64,000 nt of DNA from Ctena decussata (GCA_963989385.1 OZ022499.1:36084866-36148865); one strand, 5' to 3'. Positions 1 through 11,844 are shown, counted from the stretch's first letter. Notes: generated from the sequence alone by a model not told the origin. Numbers and translations are program-made.

Positions 1-3
1 ACC

Positions 4-318
4 CAACAGTTGAACATTTTTTTCTGTGTTAAATCCACCGCAAAATTTAGCCCAGGGCCCAATATGCACTGCTTCTTTCAGCAGACCTTCCCCAGAGTTA
101 TCTTTGGGGTAAGTTTGAAGCTCTAGCCCTTGCAGCCACTTAGAAACTGAGCTATATGCAACAGTTGAATACCTTTTTGCTATGTTCAATCAACGGTAAA
201 ATATATGTCATGGCTCGATATTCGTTGATGCGTTCAGTAGTCTTCCCGAGGCGTATATTTGGAGAAAGCCCCTGCGCTGACTTAGAGAATGAGTTAAACG
301 CAATAGGATAAAAATACC
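4..318. repeat. Two diverged ~156 bp tandem units at window edge
   Basis: A segment starting CAACAGTTGAA near position 4 recurs near 159 with the same downstream pattern (TTTTTCTGTGTTAAATC against TTTTTGCTATGTTCAATC, then CCGCAAAAT against ACGGTAAAAT). The period is about 156 bp. The size fits the core repeats of pearl-like bivalve elements, but no element end is visible, so the class is left open. The array may continue outside the window. Confidence 0.5.
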
Positions 319-629
319 GATTGGATATTTTTACAAAGGCGCACACAAAAGCACACCCGGGCGAAGGGCATAAGCCTGTTTCCCCTTTGCAATGCCGCGC
401 TTGAAAGCGCCTTGAGAGCAGAAACTACGATACTACAATCTGTGTTTTTTATTCACTATTTTAGGAGTTCTTTGTAGGCTGATCATCTATTTGAGCTTTT
501 ACATGTACAGAGAGTCAAGTCTCAGAATTGAAAATCTAACTTTATTGCAAAGAAAATTTTGAAGAAATACTATCACAACAGAAAAATAAAATAAAATAAA
601 AACAAAACGAAAAAAGAAAGTACTCATTA
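319..629. other. No gene seen
   Basis: AT-rich sequence with an A-rich low-complexity stretch around 580-620. I see no coding signal, SINE or inverted end. It may include a more decayed outer part of the inverted end that starts to be recognisable at about 630. Confidence 0.4.
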
Positions 630-990
630 TAGTGCTGCAGCAGAGGTCACCAAAGATGACATGCACCCAAGCCAGCAGGGTAACAAAATGCATCATACAT
701 CATTTTCAAGCTTAGAGTGTGCTGAGCTCAGAACTGCATGATGCCACTTCCCAAATTTTGTGCGAATTTTTTTACGGACCTTCAAAACAGGGTACCCTCA
801 ATATAGCCAGTAAACAGATGACAACTTCTTAAATATAGATTAAAGCATATTCACTCAATAAAATGCTAATTGTTAGGTTTTATAAAATCCAACAATGAAA
901 TTTCTTTCTGTCTGCATTGAGAATGTGATCTGCAGACGTAGAAAAAAGCAAATAATAAGGTCATTGAGTACAAAAGTCGCGAAAACTAAT
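630..990 (+). repeat. Left terminal inverted repeat of the Academ-like element
   Basis: Pairs with 13105-13485 in reverse complement. Shared blocks are TAGTGCTGCAGC, AGGGTAACAAA, a CATGATGCCA block, TTTTGTGCGAATTTT and the inner GAGTACAAAAGTC. Identity falls off outward and stops abruptly inward after about 990, as expected of a terminal repeat beside unique coding sequence. Confidence 0.6.
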
Positions 991-1080
991 GACTCTTTTC
1001 AAGCGAGGAAAATTTGTGGAAATTTTTGTAGACTTACTTTATTTGAGCATAAAATGAATTTTCCTTGCAGGCAAAAGTGA

Positions 1081-3724
1081 ATGTACATGTATTCAGCCAG
1101 AGTCACTTGGGCTAAACCTGTAGATATGCAAGGTATCATTCCATGTGAAGGTGGAATGCACCTTCTCATGGCAGTGTTTGCCAGCATTGGTCACCTGTAT
1201 GGTGATGCGGGACTCAGGGAACTGCTGTTTGAATCTGACGTCTTTGCTGCTGGCAGTGTACAGCAGATGATGTCTGGAAAAGATTTTGACAAAGCTTTAC
1301 GAGCATTTAAACTTGTAGATGAGGCTCTTTCCATCAGGTTTCTAATACAGTTTTAAAGATGGTGCAACAAGAACAATCGGGCTGTCCCTGACAGTGTACA
1401 TAACCATTTGCACGAGTTCTTAGATATGCTATCTGATGGGGAATCAGACAGAAAAACGATCAATGGACTGATATCTGGTCGCATTGGGGAAGTTGTGAAA
1501 AATGATCTACTGCCTTTGCTATCAGAGTTCAGAGAAGAAGGAAAGTCCATTTCTCCGACATTCCGATTCTGGAATGATTTTCTCGTCAGGGTGATGCTTC
1601 CTTTTAAACTGTTTCTCTCCTCCACCAGGCTTGGAATTTGGGATGTTCACCATTATGCAAAGACTGAACTGCTGCCACTTATGTTTGCAAGTAACCGATC
1701 AACGTATGCAAGATACATGACGTATCAGATCCTTCAAATGCAATTTATTCCTGAAGATGTGATCAGTAACTTTAATGAAGGCTTGTTTGCTGCAAAACTG
1801 TCTGAGGGCAAGTTTAATTCTGTCTGGATTGACTATGTACTCGAAGCAACAGAAAACAAGGCTTTGAAACGATCAGGAGGAATCATTGGACTAACCCTAA
1901 AAGGCAACGCACTGGCTAGGTGGTTCTTAGCAAGGCCCGTGACTGCCAAATACTCAGTGGCATTCCATAAATATGTCTGCCAAAATGAAGTAAAATTCAA
2001 CCAGAGTGAAGTTTCACATCATTCAGATACAAAGGCAGCAAATAAAAAAGGTACGATTCTGACGTAAAGAAGATGATCCAGATGTTTGACGGTCGATTTA
2101 TTGATCCCTTCGACCTAACAGATCCTTCCAGACATCTTACAAATTTTGCAACAGGTGTTGTTTCGTCCATTCCAATACAAAATAGCTTATTAGGTGCCTT
2201 AGACAAAGGAAGTGAGATGGCAAAAACATTCATGAAAGAAAGATTTATAAAGGTTGAAGAACAAGAGAAACCTCAGAAAAGTTTCTATGATCCACTACCA
2301 AAGGCCACTGTAAAGACTATGGCTGACATGCAAAAGACAGTAAAAGTTAAGGCAAGAAGTGTAGTCATGAATGGGGATGTAATGCATTTGCGTTTGTTGG
2401 CAGGTAACTCTTTCAAAAAGGTACCTCTGGAAAGAGTATTGTCTTTTGAGAATGCACCAGCACCTTCAAGCATTTTTAATGAAGATGGCTCATTAATTGC
2501 ATGTGTAAAATCGGATTTCATGCATAAACTTGAAAGTATGTGTGAAGCCAAAGTGACCAATATTGAGACGACAGACTGCATTATCTTCGATGCTATGGCT
2601 GTGATACAGATGCTACCAGTACCATCTAAAACAGTGAACGTAACATTTGTTGACATGGCTGAGCAGTTCCGTGACTACATAATTCAGAACAGTCATATCT
2701 ATGCTTCTGTTTCACAGATACATATTGTATTTGATAGGTATGAAGAAAACAGTTTAAAAAGCCTAACACGCCAAAAAAGGAGACAGTGCCATGGGACAGA
2801 AGATTCATATACAACCAGATATGACAGTACCCAAAGAATGGAAAAAAATCTTATCCAGAGGTGAAAATAAGGAAAATCTTGCAGCGTATTACACAAAATT
2901 CATAGTGGAAACAGCTGGCAATCAGTTAGGAACAAATGAGACTATTTTCATTAGTGGTGGACTGAAGTACAAAGCCATCAAAGTTACCAAAGATGAGCAT
3001 ACGGATGTCTGTGAGTTGCAATGTAACCAGGAGGAGGCAGACACAAGAATAGTGCTATATGCATCAGTTGCTGCAAATCAGGGAGCAAAAAGAATATTGG
3101 TGAAAAGTCCTGATACCGATGTCCTTGTTCTACTTCTGCACCATAGAACAAAAATTGTTGCAAGGGAGATTTTCTTTCTCACTGGAAGAATGGGCACACA
3201 TGTTGACATGAAACGCTACATACCTGTTCATATTATATTCAACTGTCTTACAGAGGCACAATGTGCCATACTGCTCGCTGTATACTGCCCGACTGGATGT
3301 GACACATGTTCAGTGCTTTCTTTGGGATTGGTAAAAAGTCAGTTTTCTAACTCATGATACAGAGTGCATCGAAATTTCCGGGGCTGAAAGATCTTGGCAA
3401 TGGTCAAAGTTTCAAAAGCTTGCTTGTACTCAATTTGTTGGAGCCCTGTATGGAAAGCCAGACTGTACATCCCTGAATGAGATTAGATGTATCAAGGCAG
3501 CGAAAAAAGTTCCACCAAAAAGCTTCCTCCAACAGACAACAGTTTCTATCTGCATCTTCTACGCTGCACATTTCAGCTTATGGTCTGGAAAGGTTGCTTG
3601 GAAACAACAAACATGCTCCCCCCACCAACAGATTATGTCTATGATATGTTTGAAAATACTAATGGGACACTCTGCATGCGTCCTCAGATGATGAGCCAGT
3701 CACCAGCAGCTTCAGAGCTTTTAA
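1081..3724 (+). pseudogene. XPG/FEN1-like nuclease transposon protein, main part, broken
   Basis: Coding relic read in one direction through several frames. It starts after a good splice acceptor (TTTCCTTGCAG ending at 1070) and enters a conserved block with PVDMQGIIPCEGGMHLLM. A helical middle region follows, then a split PIN/XPG-type nuclease. The N part has DCIIFDAMAVI and later HIVFDRYEENS (~2575-2745). The I part has NQEEADTRIVLYA and KSPDTDVLVLLL (~3025-3135), where the acidic residues of the FEN1/XPG site fall. A GCDT...FGIGKKS helix-turn segment (~3295-3345) and a CTQFVGALYG-like tail follow. Damage seen: TAA at 1354-1356, frameshift in the A-run near 2046, frameshift near 2785, and two near 3316 and 3343. 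The reading ends at the TTAA where the 8.1 kb element inserted. The nuclease fold is well supported by motif order. The link to Academ (nuclease-bearing type) is inference from family knowledge. Confidence 0.7.
3721..3724. repeat. TTAA target site duplication, left copy
   Basis: TTAA directly precedes the left inverted end GAGAGCCTGCC and is repeated at 11845-11848. Joining the flanks at one TTAA restores the reading ...SELLNDLV... of the interrupted gene, which supports a real insertion. Confidence 0.75.
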
Positions 3725-3749
3725 GAGAGCCTGCCACGAACCATGGAGC
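3725..3749 (+). repeat. 25 bp terminal inverted repeat, left
   Basis: Exact reverse complement of 11820-11844 over 25 bases. Confidence 0.85.
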
Positions 3750-3879
3750 ATTGAGTGGAAACTCGAAAATTTCGTTTTCGATCAATACTTTGTCACTTTA
3801 TTGGCCTTACCAATGTCTGTAAAACCCTAGAAGGATTTTAATTTTTTTGTTCAAATATAGCAAGAAAATGGCAAAATCT

Positions 3880-5093
3880 GTTTCCATGGCGACATCCAAA
3901 TATCTCGGGCTAGGAAAATACAATTTTATTCCAAAATAGGCCCTATTAATTTTATATATTAAATCAAGCAGTTCAATACAAGCATTCTTCATAGTATAGA
4001 GTAACCTCAGTATAATATAAAAAACTTATACTATATGAAAAATCTGTAAGAATTTGGTTGCTATGGTAACGCAAATACTAATACCGTTACAGTGAAGAGA
4101 AAAACTGAATTTTAGTATGCTAAACTAACTGCTCATAACATCTAAACCCAACCAGATGGAATCATATGGAATATCAGATGGTAAAGCAGAATAATAATCT
4201 GACAAAAGGCAAAAATAAAATTGGCTAGCATTTTATAAACAAAAAATTTTTTGCTACTCTGAAATTGTTGAATTTCATGTTTTTCGCACAAAAAAGCAGT
4301 TTTCCATCCAAGAAACTATAACATGAATCAAGCATTCGCAACTAAATCATTCTATCAAATATAAGTTTTTCAAAAGTTTTCAACTAAATTTATCATTGAA
4401 AACTTGAGACGTCTTCGTAACATTACCATAGCAACCAAATTTTTACCTAGCAACGAGGACATAAACACTGTATATATGATAGTGAATAGGCTTAAACTTA
4501 CAATTCTGATATTGCTCAAGTTTTAATGGCTCAAACGGGGTTAAAACAGATAAAGGATATTCTAAATAAGAAACAAAACCATTGTGACACTTTTCAATAC
4601 CCAAGTCGCCTCAGAACATAGGTTGCTATGGCGATTTTCAACAGACTGGCAAAGGGAAAACAAATATTGGCATTTATAGCTGCCGTATTTGCAGATAAAA
4701 AAAGTATTTTGATATACAAATGTGCTTTGGGGTAGTCCTGTAACAAGTGCATCACTTTTGTTGGAGTCTCTCAAATTCTTTGGTTGCCATGGCAACCAAA
4801 AAGCTCATTTTCTCCCAATAATTCTTATAAAGATCAACTCCTCAGAAGCTACAAGCAGAATAGCTCTTAAACTGTGGAAGTTTTCATAACATCAGCACCA
4901 ACCAAACTACTTTTCATTATTGCCTTTGGTTGCTATGGCAACTTAAAAGTGTGCATTGAATTGTGAGAAAAATGCAAATTGTCATTTATGAATATTAAAA
5001 TGATTTCACTTCTGATGCTTGCTGAACTTTCACTGCATTAGCCAAATCTAAATCAATATTGCCTTTGCTCAAGCACCTTGTTGCTATGGCAAC
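3880..5093. promoter_or_regulatory. Cluster of seven RFX X-box-like palindromes
   Basis: GTTGCYATGGYAAC-type 14-mers lie at 3880-3893, 4057-4070, 4422-4435 (reverse orientation), 4622-4635, 4783-4796 (perfect GTTGCCATGGCAAC), 4929-4942 and 5080-5093. An eighth is near the other end of the same element (11691-11704). The consensus equals the X-box bound by RFX factors. Because the motifs sit in the end region of the TTAA element they may instead be subterminal transposase-binding repeats. The DNA between them shows no coding signal. Confidence 0.6.
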
Positions 5094-5127
5094 TTAAGAG
5101 AGTCCATTAAATCATAATAACAAACAA

Positions 5128-6420
5128 GAGGGCCATAAGGCTCTGAATCGCTCACCTGAGTATGGTGGCCATGTAGGTCATGTGACCTAGACTGCTTGAA
5201 TACATATTCGTTCCCTCAGCCCCTGGAGGCTGTGTATATTTGGTTACAATTAGCCCAGTGGATTTTGAGATGTCTGAAATTGTCAAAATATGAGAGACAT
5301 GGATCAGAGGTTTAAAAATGGACTTGACCTCTTGTACCCGCAAATCTTCTCATTAAGACGACTATATATACCAATACTAAGGCCAAAATCTTCTAAACTT
5401 GCTATGAAATCTTATGTTCCAGCATTTTGCCATACTTGACATTGCCTTAAAAAGGTCAAGGTCAGCCCAAGGTCACGGGTAACGTCGATAAGAGAATTGT
5501 ACTGAACTGAACTGAACCAAGGTCATCATTTGAACAATCTTGATAGTACTCAAGTATCTGATGCTATATACCAAGTTTCAAGGCCATCGATCATTTGGTT
5601 CTGGAAAAGAAGATTTGTACAGGTTTTTACCATATATGGGCATGGCGGCCATATTGTTCATGTGACCCAGACCGTTTGAACAAATTTTGTGTCCTCAGTC
5701 CCTAGAGGCCCTACATGAAATTTGGTTACAATTGGCCCAGTGGCTTTTGAGGAGATGTGAGAAATTGTCAAAATATGAGAGATCAGGGTCAGGGACCTCT
5801 TGTATTTTCATGTACTCATTAAGATGACTATATACCAATTTTCAGGTCAAAATCTTCAATAGTTTCGAAGAAATCTTATGTTCTAGCATTTTCCCATATA
5901 AAAGCTACAGAAAGCAAATTTGACCTTACCGTAAAAAGATAAAGGTCAACCCAAGGTCATAATTTGTATAATCTTGGTAGTACTTGTATACCCAATTCTA
6001 CATACCAAGTTTCAAGGCCATCGGCCTTTTGGTTCTGGAAAAGAAGATTTTTACATGTTTTTACCATATATGGGCATGGCGGCCATGTTGGTCATGTGAC
6101 TAGGACCGAAAAATTTGACCTTACCATAAAAAGGTCAAGGTCCCACCAAGGTCATTATTTGAACAATCTTGGTAGTACTCGCGAACCCAATGCTACATAT
6201 TAAGTTTCAAGGCCATCGGCCTATTGGTTCTGGAGAAAAGATTTTTAAAGGTTTTTAACATATATATGGTTGTGGCAGCCACGTTGGTCATGTGACCTGG
6301 ACTGTTTGAACAACATTTTGTTCCCCTGCCTCCTAGAGGCTCTACATGAAATTTGGTTACTATCGGCCCAGCGGTTTCAGAGGAGACCAGGGACGGCCAC
6401 CCTCCCCTCATCCTGATATT
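5128..6420 (+). mobile_element. Pearl/Helentron-like repeat element with core repeats
   Basis: The element begins with a small hairpin (AGAGGGCC-ATAA-GGCTCT) after ACAA and carries repeated core blocks. GGCxTGGCGGCCATGTTGGTCATGTGACC-like blocks begin near 5164, 5640, 6070 and 6265. ATTTGGTTACAATTGGCCCAG-like blocks lie near 5240, 5725 and 6352. Each unit also carries clustered AAGGTCA half-sites. The layout matches the repeat-cored non-autonomous elements common in bivalves. The 3' end is not well defined. No coding capacity. Confidence 0.55.
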
Positions 6421-6627
6421 ATTGAAATACTGTTGAAAAAAAATGTAAAATCGCAAGTTAGTCATCCGTCCATTGAATTTGGATTGAAAACAAGAGATGA
6501 TGTGGCAGTAAGTGCCATATCGACATTCTAGAATACTGTCTTCGAATTTCTTGATAAATTAATTAGTTAAGATGCCCTTGTACATGTAATTGCATTTTGG
6601 GTTATTAACCTAATTTTTTACAATGCC

Positions 6628-6833
6628 TTTGGTCCAGATAAGAGAGAGAGTTTATAGTGATAATTAGGGATAATTTCTGCTAAATCTCCATAAAAACATA
6701 TGTTGCAACCCCTTATTAGAACCGCCTCGCCAAGACAGAAGTAATCAATGATCAAAAGCTAGGTTTCAGATGCGAAATAAGTAAAATTATCACTAAATTA
6801 TCCCTGTTACTCCTTCTAATATGGAGCACTGCC
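6628..6833. mobile_element. ~200 bp foldback MITE, copy 1
   Basis: Core ACATATGTTGCAACCCCTTATTAGAACC, ends GTCCAGATAAGAGAG and CTAATATGGAGCACTG. Copies recur at 7038-7239, 7933-8122, 8635-8825, 10423-10623 and 59255-59405. This copy is the most diverged in the middle. Confidence 0.6.
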
Positions 6834-7037
6834 TTCACAGTAAAAGGGACACAATAAAACAAAAAATGCATTCATATGTTTATTCATACAGCAATGAATC
6901 TATAGATAACAAGAAAATATTACAAGGTCAGGAATTAATCTAATATGAACATGTAACAAAAATCTATACTGCAAAGAAAGTGAAAATCTCTCAGCCACAT
7001 ACTCTCTAGTTCAATATGATATTAGACACCATCCCTT

Positions 7038-7239
7038 CAGAGCTTCAGATAAGGTGGGACATTAACAATAATTCTGAGACAAATTTTTATTCATCGATGA
7101 AAACATGTTGTGACCCTACATTTGAACGTGTCAGTGAGACAGTTCCAATGAGGGGTCACAACATATGTTTTATGGAGTAATATGGAAAATTGTCCCTAAA
7201 TTAATATATCCCTGTTGCCCCTTCTTACCTAGAGCAATG
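7038..7239. mobile_element. ~200 bp foldback MITE, copy 2
   Basis: Ends CAGAGCTTCAGATAAGG and CTTCTTACCTAGAGCAATG. The centre is an imperfect palindrome around ATGTTGTGACCC...GGGGTCACAACAT. Confidence 0.65.
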
Positions 7240-7932
7240 CCCCTTTGAAGTGTGCCGCCAGCATCTGATCAGTCAAGGCATTTGAAATTGTTGGATAAAA
7301 AAAGGAATTTCTAAAGAAAATAAGTACTGACACCCCTTATATATTCTGCAAAATGTTTTTTACAATGTTTTATACCTTTGCACATGTGGTATCTTGTTCA
7401 GTTTTAATCCGTCTGTGAATTTGATATTTGCTTGTATTAAATTGGGAATGATTCCATTTTTCTTCATGAGCTAGCACTGAACTCTCATCTAAATGTCAGA
7501 AAGATCAATCACATGGAGAGTGAATCCGTTTGTCGGGTATTGACATCACACTCATGGTTCATGGAAAAATGCATGCATCTATTATTATTGGCTTGCGTCT
7601 GAATAAAACTTGGAGACAAGTAAATGTTCAAATGAGCTTCTCGATACAAATCTCAATTATCCACTGTTCTGCTGTAGCTGAAAACGTAGGAGCCGGGTAT
7701 CATTTCTTGGTAGATTAGTATTACTGGACACTGTGGCCTAATGTCTGTGAGGTAATTCATTCAAAACCTTTATGTTCGGGACTTCCACTGTTCACTGTGT
7801 CAAGGTAACATGAGAACTCAGCCGCATACTCATTAAAACTGCACTGTACTTGGAGATTAAATTTGGATCTGTCGACATGGCTGCTGCTGAAAACACAAAT
7901 AAACATTTCTTAAAAACTATGGCTATATACAC

Positions 7933-8122
7933 CAGAGCTCCAGATAAGGTAAGGTAAAGAGGATAATTTAGGGATAACTTTTTCTTATTTCTCATCCGAA
8001 ACATTATGTTGTGACCCTCATTAGAGCCATCTTGGCGAGAGGATTCTAATGATTGACACAACATATCCTTTTATGGAGAAAATGGAAAACATTATTCCTT
8101 AATTATCATGTTTGGAGCACAG
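7933..8122. mobile_element. ~190 bp foldback MITE, copy 3
   Basis: Begins CAGAGCTCCAGATAAGG, centre ATGTTGTGACCCTCATTAGAGCC, and ends TTTGGAGCACAG. Same family as copy 2. Confidence 0.65.
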
Positions 8123-8634
8123 AATTATATGCTAAAAATGATCAGAGCTGAGTCATTCAAAACTATCAATGTCGTTTGTGATTGATATGTAAAGTAACTT
8201 TTTCAATGGCAAACCGCCATTTTTGCACATTATGCCGTATAGAAAATCACACTTTGTCAGCTATATAATATCAGCATCCTTGAGCTGAGAACAAGGAGAA
8301 TTTACCGGTAATCATTGACCTCATGACTAAAAAAAGTGATATCTTCTACATCCTTGTTAGCTTCAAATGTACCGTATAAAAGGTAAATATCAGGACAGAT
8401 AGGTCTGAGATCAGACTCGGTATCGAATATGTTTGCCATTCCATCTGCATCTTTTAGACACATTATAACATTGTAAAATCTAAACTTCTCCATTCTATGG
8501 ACAATTAATTGTGCCTATTTTTGTGTCCCAATTTTGAGAATGTTTGGTACCTGGCAATGAGTCGAACAAACAATTGCTTGCAGGGTGGCAACCTGTAAAA
8601 TGGTTCTGTCCCAAGTTCAGGTTGTATCTGGCAC

Positions 8635-8825
8635 ATGTAAAGATAAGGTGTGAATGTGAAGACAAATGCAATAATTTTCTTTATTTCTCCATAAAAACAT
8701 ACGTTGTGACCCTCTATAGAACTGTCTCACTTCGGTTCTAATGTGGGGTTACAGCATTTTGTTTTTATGAAGAACTAACAGAAATTATCTTGGAATCATC
8801 TTCAAAAGCTCATCTTATCTGTGCC
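8635..8825. mobile_element. ~190 bp foldback MITE, copy 4
   Basis: Begins ATGTAAAGATAAGG, centre CATACGTTGTGACCCTCTATAGAAC, ends AGCTCATCTTATCTGTG. Confidence 0.55.
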
Positions 8826-9507
8826 TCCGTATAATAATCTGAGATGGTAAGCAAACCAAATTTAATTGAAACCCTACCAACCTGCCATTTGTTGTCTCTG
8901 GACCAGTTTGAGATATTCACAATCGTTTCCAGTATATCAGCTTTCTGAGCCTTTCTCCCACGTTCCATGTACACAATATATGAAATCTGAAGAATTTCAG
9001 CAATGAACATAGTTGAAAAGCTAGAAGCGACTGGAATGGAATGGTTGAGATAATCTACATTCCAATGGCTACAATTTCCTTGCAGAGTCTGAGATGGATG
9101 TCTTACAGGAAAGAATTTGTTCCCTCAGAGGGGGCAAATTCATTCCTGCATGACATCCATCCCAGGTCAGTAAAATGCAATGGGGTAGCTAGACTGTCCC
9201 AAGAGGAAGCAAATTATTTCCTGTAAGGAAGCCATCCAAAGACAATGGAGTAGACTGTCCCGGTCAGGCCACTCGATTTCATTCCATGCTTTAAGCCATG
9301 CTAAAATCTGATATTCTTCAAAAGAATTCTGATCTGATAATACCTACTGATACATCTTTCTTCATAGCTTGAAGAACCAGCATCTTAAATGGTAAAGACA
9401 TTTGTTGATTCTTTGTCAGGGTTCTTTCTCCATCAGTGGCTTGTTGTTCTGCAATGATAAAGACAGTGCTTGTCACAACACAATTGTTGTTTTTATTGAA
9501 TAAGGAA

Positions 9508-9690
9508 TCCTCAGTAGCTCAGTGAGTTAAGCGCTGGCCTGCTGAGCTAGCGGTCTGGGTTCAAATCTGTGGCAGCGGAAAATAGTTCAGTTGTATAGAC
9601 AGGATTCCAATCATTCCATTCCAAACACCCTTTCATTTATACCACCCTTTTATCGGCTTGATATGACTGAAGCACTTTAGAAATTAATGG
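9508..9690 (+). mobile_element. tRNA-derived SINE
   Basis: The head reads CAGTAGCTCAGTGAGTTAAG (A-box region) followed ~35 bp later by GGGTTCAAATCTGT (B box), the internal RNA polymerase III promoter layout of a tRNA. The likely 3' tail ATGACTGAAGCACTTTAGAA (9662-9681) matches the ATGACTGAAATACTGTT tail of the other SINEs in this window. It is not a functional tRNA: there is no clean cloverleaf. Confidence 0.65.
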
Positions 9691-10015
9691 TCGCAAAAAC
9701 TGGAGGATGTACAGCAATTCAAGTCTCGTTAAAACTTCTGGCAATGAAATTAATTGAGTTAATACCATATTCAATAAATGTAGTTTTATTTTACAAAGTG
9801 AAAACAAAATATCAGTGGTCACAAATTGTACAAGGCATTCAATTTGGCATATACTCTCTATCAGTAGAACAACAATTGGCCAGCTACATTTTGCAACTCA
9901 ATTCACATCTGCAGACAGTAGTTTTACTAAATTTTGGGGCAGGGCCAGGGATTTCACTAAAATGTTTGGTATCGCAGGGGCTTATCCAGAAATTTTGGAA
10001 AGGGGGTTCAAATAA

Positions 10016-10016
10016 G

Positions 10017-10047
<31 letters not shown>

Positions 10048-10051
10048 GGGT
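10016..10051. repeat. (TG)n(G)n simple repeat
   Basis: Uninterrupted TG repeats running into about 20 G residues. Confidence 0.9.
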
Positions 10052-10283
10052 TCGATTTGTGCAGTTTGACCAATTTTTCCCGAAATTCCCTATGAAAATG
10101 AAATAATTAAGGCTGAGGAGGGGGTTCGTTTGAACGGGCAGTCAAGGCAAAGTAAGCTGGGGATTTTCTAGGTTTTCCTTGTTACCTCCGTACAAAATTA
10201 TCAAAAGTAGCAGGGTGAAATGTCTAATTTTGACAAAATAGAAGGGGAAAATCCCTTCCTCCTGCCTCTTAATGAAACTCCTC

Positions 10284-10921
10284 AGAGCTAGTTTTTTTGC
10301 ACTAATGTTTCTGGCATGAATATTTTTGATCCCCTTTTTTGGGCCAAATTATTTTTTTTCCTTGCATACCCAAAGACAGGATTTTTTCAATCATACCAGC
10401 CAGCCCCCCTCCCCCCTACAGGCAGAGCTCCAGATAAGAGGGGGTATTGAGGATAATTAAAAGATAATTTTTCCTATCTTTCAACAAACATATGTTGTGA
10501 CCCCTTATTAGAACCATCTCGGCGAGAGGGTTCTACTGATGCGTCACAATGTATGTTTTAGTGGAGAAATATGGATAATTATCCCTAAATTATCCCAGTC
10601 ACCCCTTCTTATCTACAGCACTGACAGTTTTACTAAAATTTTGGGCAGAACTATATTTTTTTTACTAATTTTACTGGCAACATTTTTGATCACCCCATGT
10701 GAGCCAATTTATTTTTCCTTGCATATCCAAAGACAGGATTTTTTAAAAAAATATCCCAGCCTTCCAGACCCTGTATAGTTTGACTTTATTCTGGGCAGTG
10801 GGGCAGAGCCAGATTATTTTCATTTACTAATTTTTCTGGCAAGAATATTTTTGATTCCCCTTCTTTCACAGCCAATTCTTTTTTGTTCCTTTCATATCCA
10901 ACGACCCCCCCCCCCCCCCAA
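10284..10921. repeat. Three ~163 bp tandem units split by MITE copy 5
   Basis: CACTAATGTTTCTGGCATGAATATTTTTGATCCCC-type units start near 10301, 10665 and 10828. Each is followed by CCTTGCATAxCCAAAGACAGG-like sequence and a C-run. Units 2 and 3 are 163 bp apart and units 1 and 2 are 364 bp apart. The excess of 201 bp equals the MITE at 10423-10623. Confidence 0.65.
10423..10623. mobile_element. ~200 bp foldback MITE, copy 5, inside a tandem array
   Basis: Ends CAGAGCTCCAGATAAGAGGGGG and CCCCTTCTTATCTACAGCACTG form inverted ends. The centre carries ACATATGTTGTGACCCCTTATTAGAACC and a CTCGGCGAG palindrome. Its size agrees with the gap it makes in the surrounding tandem units. Confidence 0.75.
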
Positions 10922-10924
10922 AGA

Positions 10925-11690
10925 TCAAATGGATGGTCGACCCCTAAAAGAAAAGATCAGTGTTAGTTCCCTCAATATTCCATTAAAGCAATAACATGTA
11001 TGAATAATTGAATATACAGCAGTTCATGAACTTAGGTACCTGACGAAATGATGTTCACTTCTTATCTGACCCAATAATATCACTAGAAAACACAATAAAC
11101 ATCATAAACAACGTGTACCTTTAAGACAGACAGCCATAAAATAAGCATAATGGGTGTATATGAAGGCTTCATCGCAAACTATATCCTCACAGATGAGTTT
11201 TTTATTCAACTTCTTCTAAATAGCAATTACTGCTGTGCATACCACTGTTATTGGTTTCCAATTAGAGAGTTCCTCAAGGGAGGTAATTTACAACCAAGAA
11301 ACTTCAGATTCTGCCGTCATTTGGCCACCCTGTTGGCAAGCAGTATAAAAAATGCTAGCCAATTTTATTTCAGATATTAATATAATGGTATTTTGCCATT
11401 CTTAATTTTTGGTCAGTATGTCATGAACCAGTTGGGTTTGATTTCTGCAGAGCATTGATTTTACATACTATCACGATTTTTACCAAACACAAAATTGGTT
11501 TTCAGACGCAATAAATCTTATATCCCTTTGCAATTATGAGAGCTTTTATAGTATAACAATTCTTAGACCTCTTCCCTGAAAGATTATCATAAAAGTTGAT
11601 TGCATTTAAATATTGTGTACTTACCACATAACTCAAACTGGACAAGGTGTCGATTTCTTGCTGTATAACCAGTTCAAAACTTTGGCAGCC
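10925..11690. other. No gene seen
   Basis: Ordinary AT-rich sequence inside the 8.1 kb TTAA element. I see no coding signal or repeat apart from the X-box-like motif at 11691-11704. Confidence 0.4.
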
Positions 11691-11819
11691 GTTGCCATGG
11701 AAACGGTAGCGATTTGGGCAGAAAAATTAAGAGGTCATACATGTTTCCATGAGAACAGTGTATTACAGTACTATCGTGAAAATCCGTGATTTAGCACATT
11801 CCATCATTCCATTACCGAA

Positions 11820-11844
11820 GCTCCATGGTTCGTGGCAGGCTCTC
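11820..11844 (-). repeat. 25 bp terminal inverted repeat, right
   Basis: Exact reverse complement of 3725-3749, followed by TTAA at 11845-11848. Confidence 0.85.

Larger units (their letters stand above)
3725..11844. mobile_element. 8.1 kb TTAA-flanked DNA element inserted into the nuclease gene
   Basis: The ends are perfect 25 bp inverted repeats (3725-3749 and 11820-11844, tip GAGAGCCTGCCACG) flanked by TTAA on both sides. Weaker inverted similarity continues ~170 bp inward and includes an X-box-like motif at about the same distance from each end (3880-3893 and 11691-11704). TTAA duplication is the mark of piggyBac- and Kolobok-type transposases. No transposase reading frame of useful length is visible, so this is a non-autonomous or eroded copy. 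Its interior is filled by later insertions: a pearl-like element, five MITE copies and a SINE. Confidence 0.7.

Noticed and set aside
9508..9590. Possible tRNA gene
   Set aside because: A- and B-box-like segments are present but acceptor and anticodon stems do not form; it is the head of a SINE.
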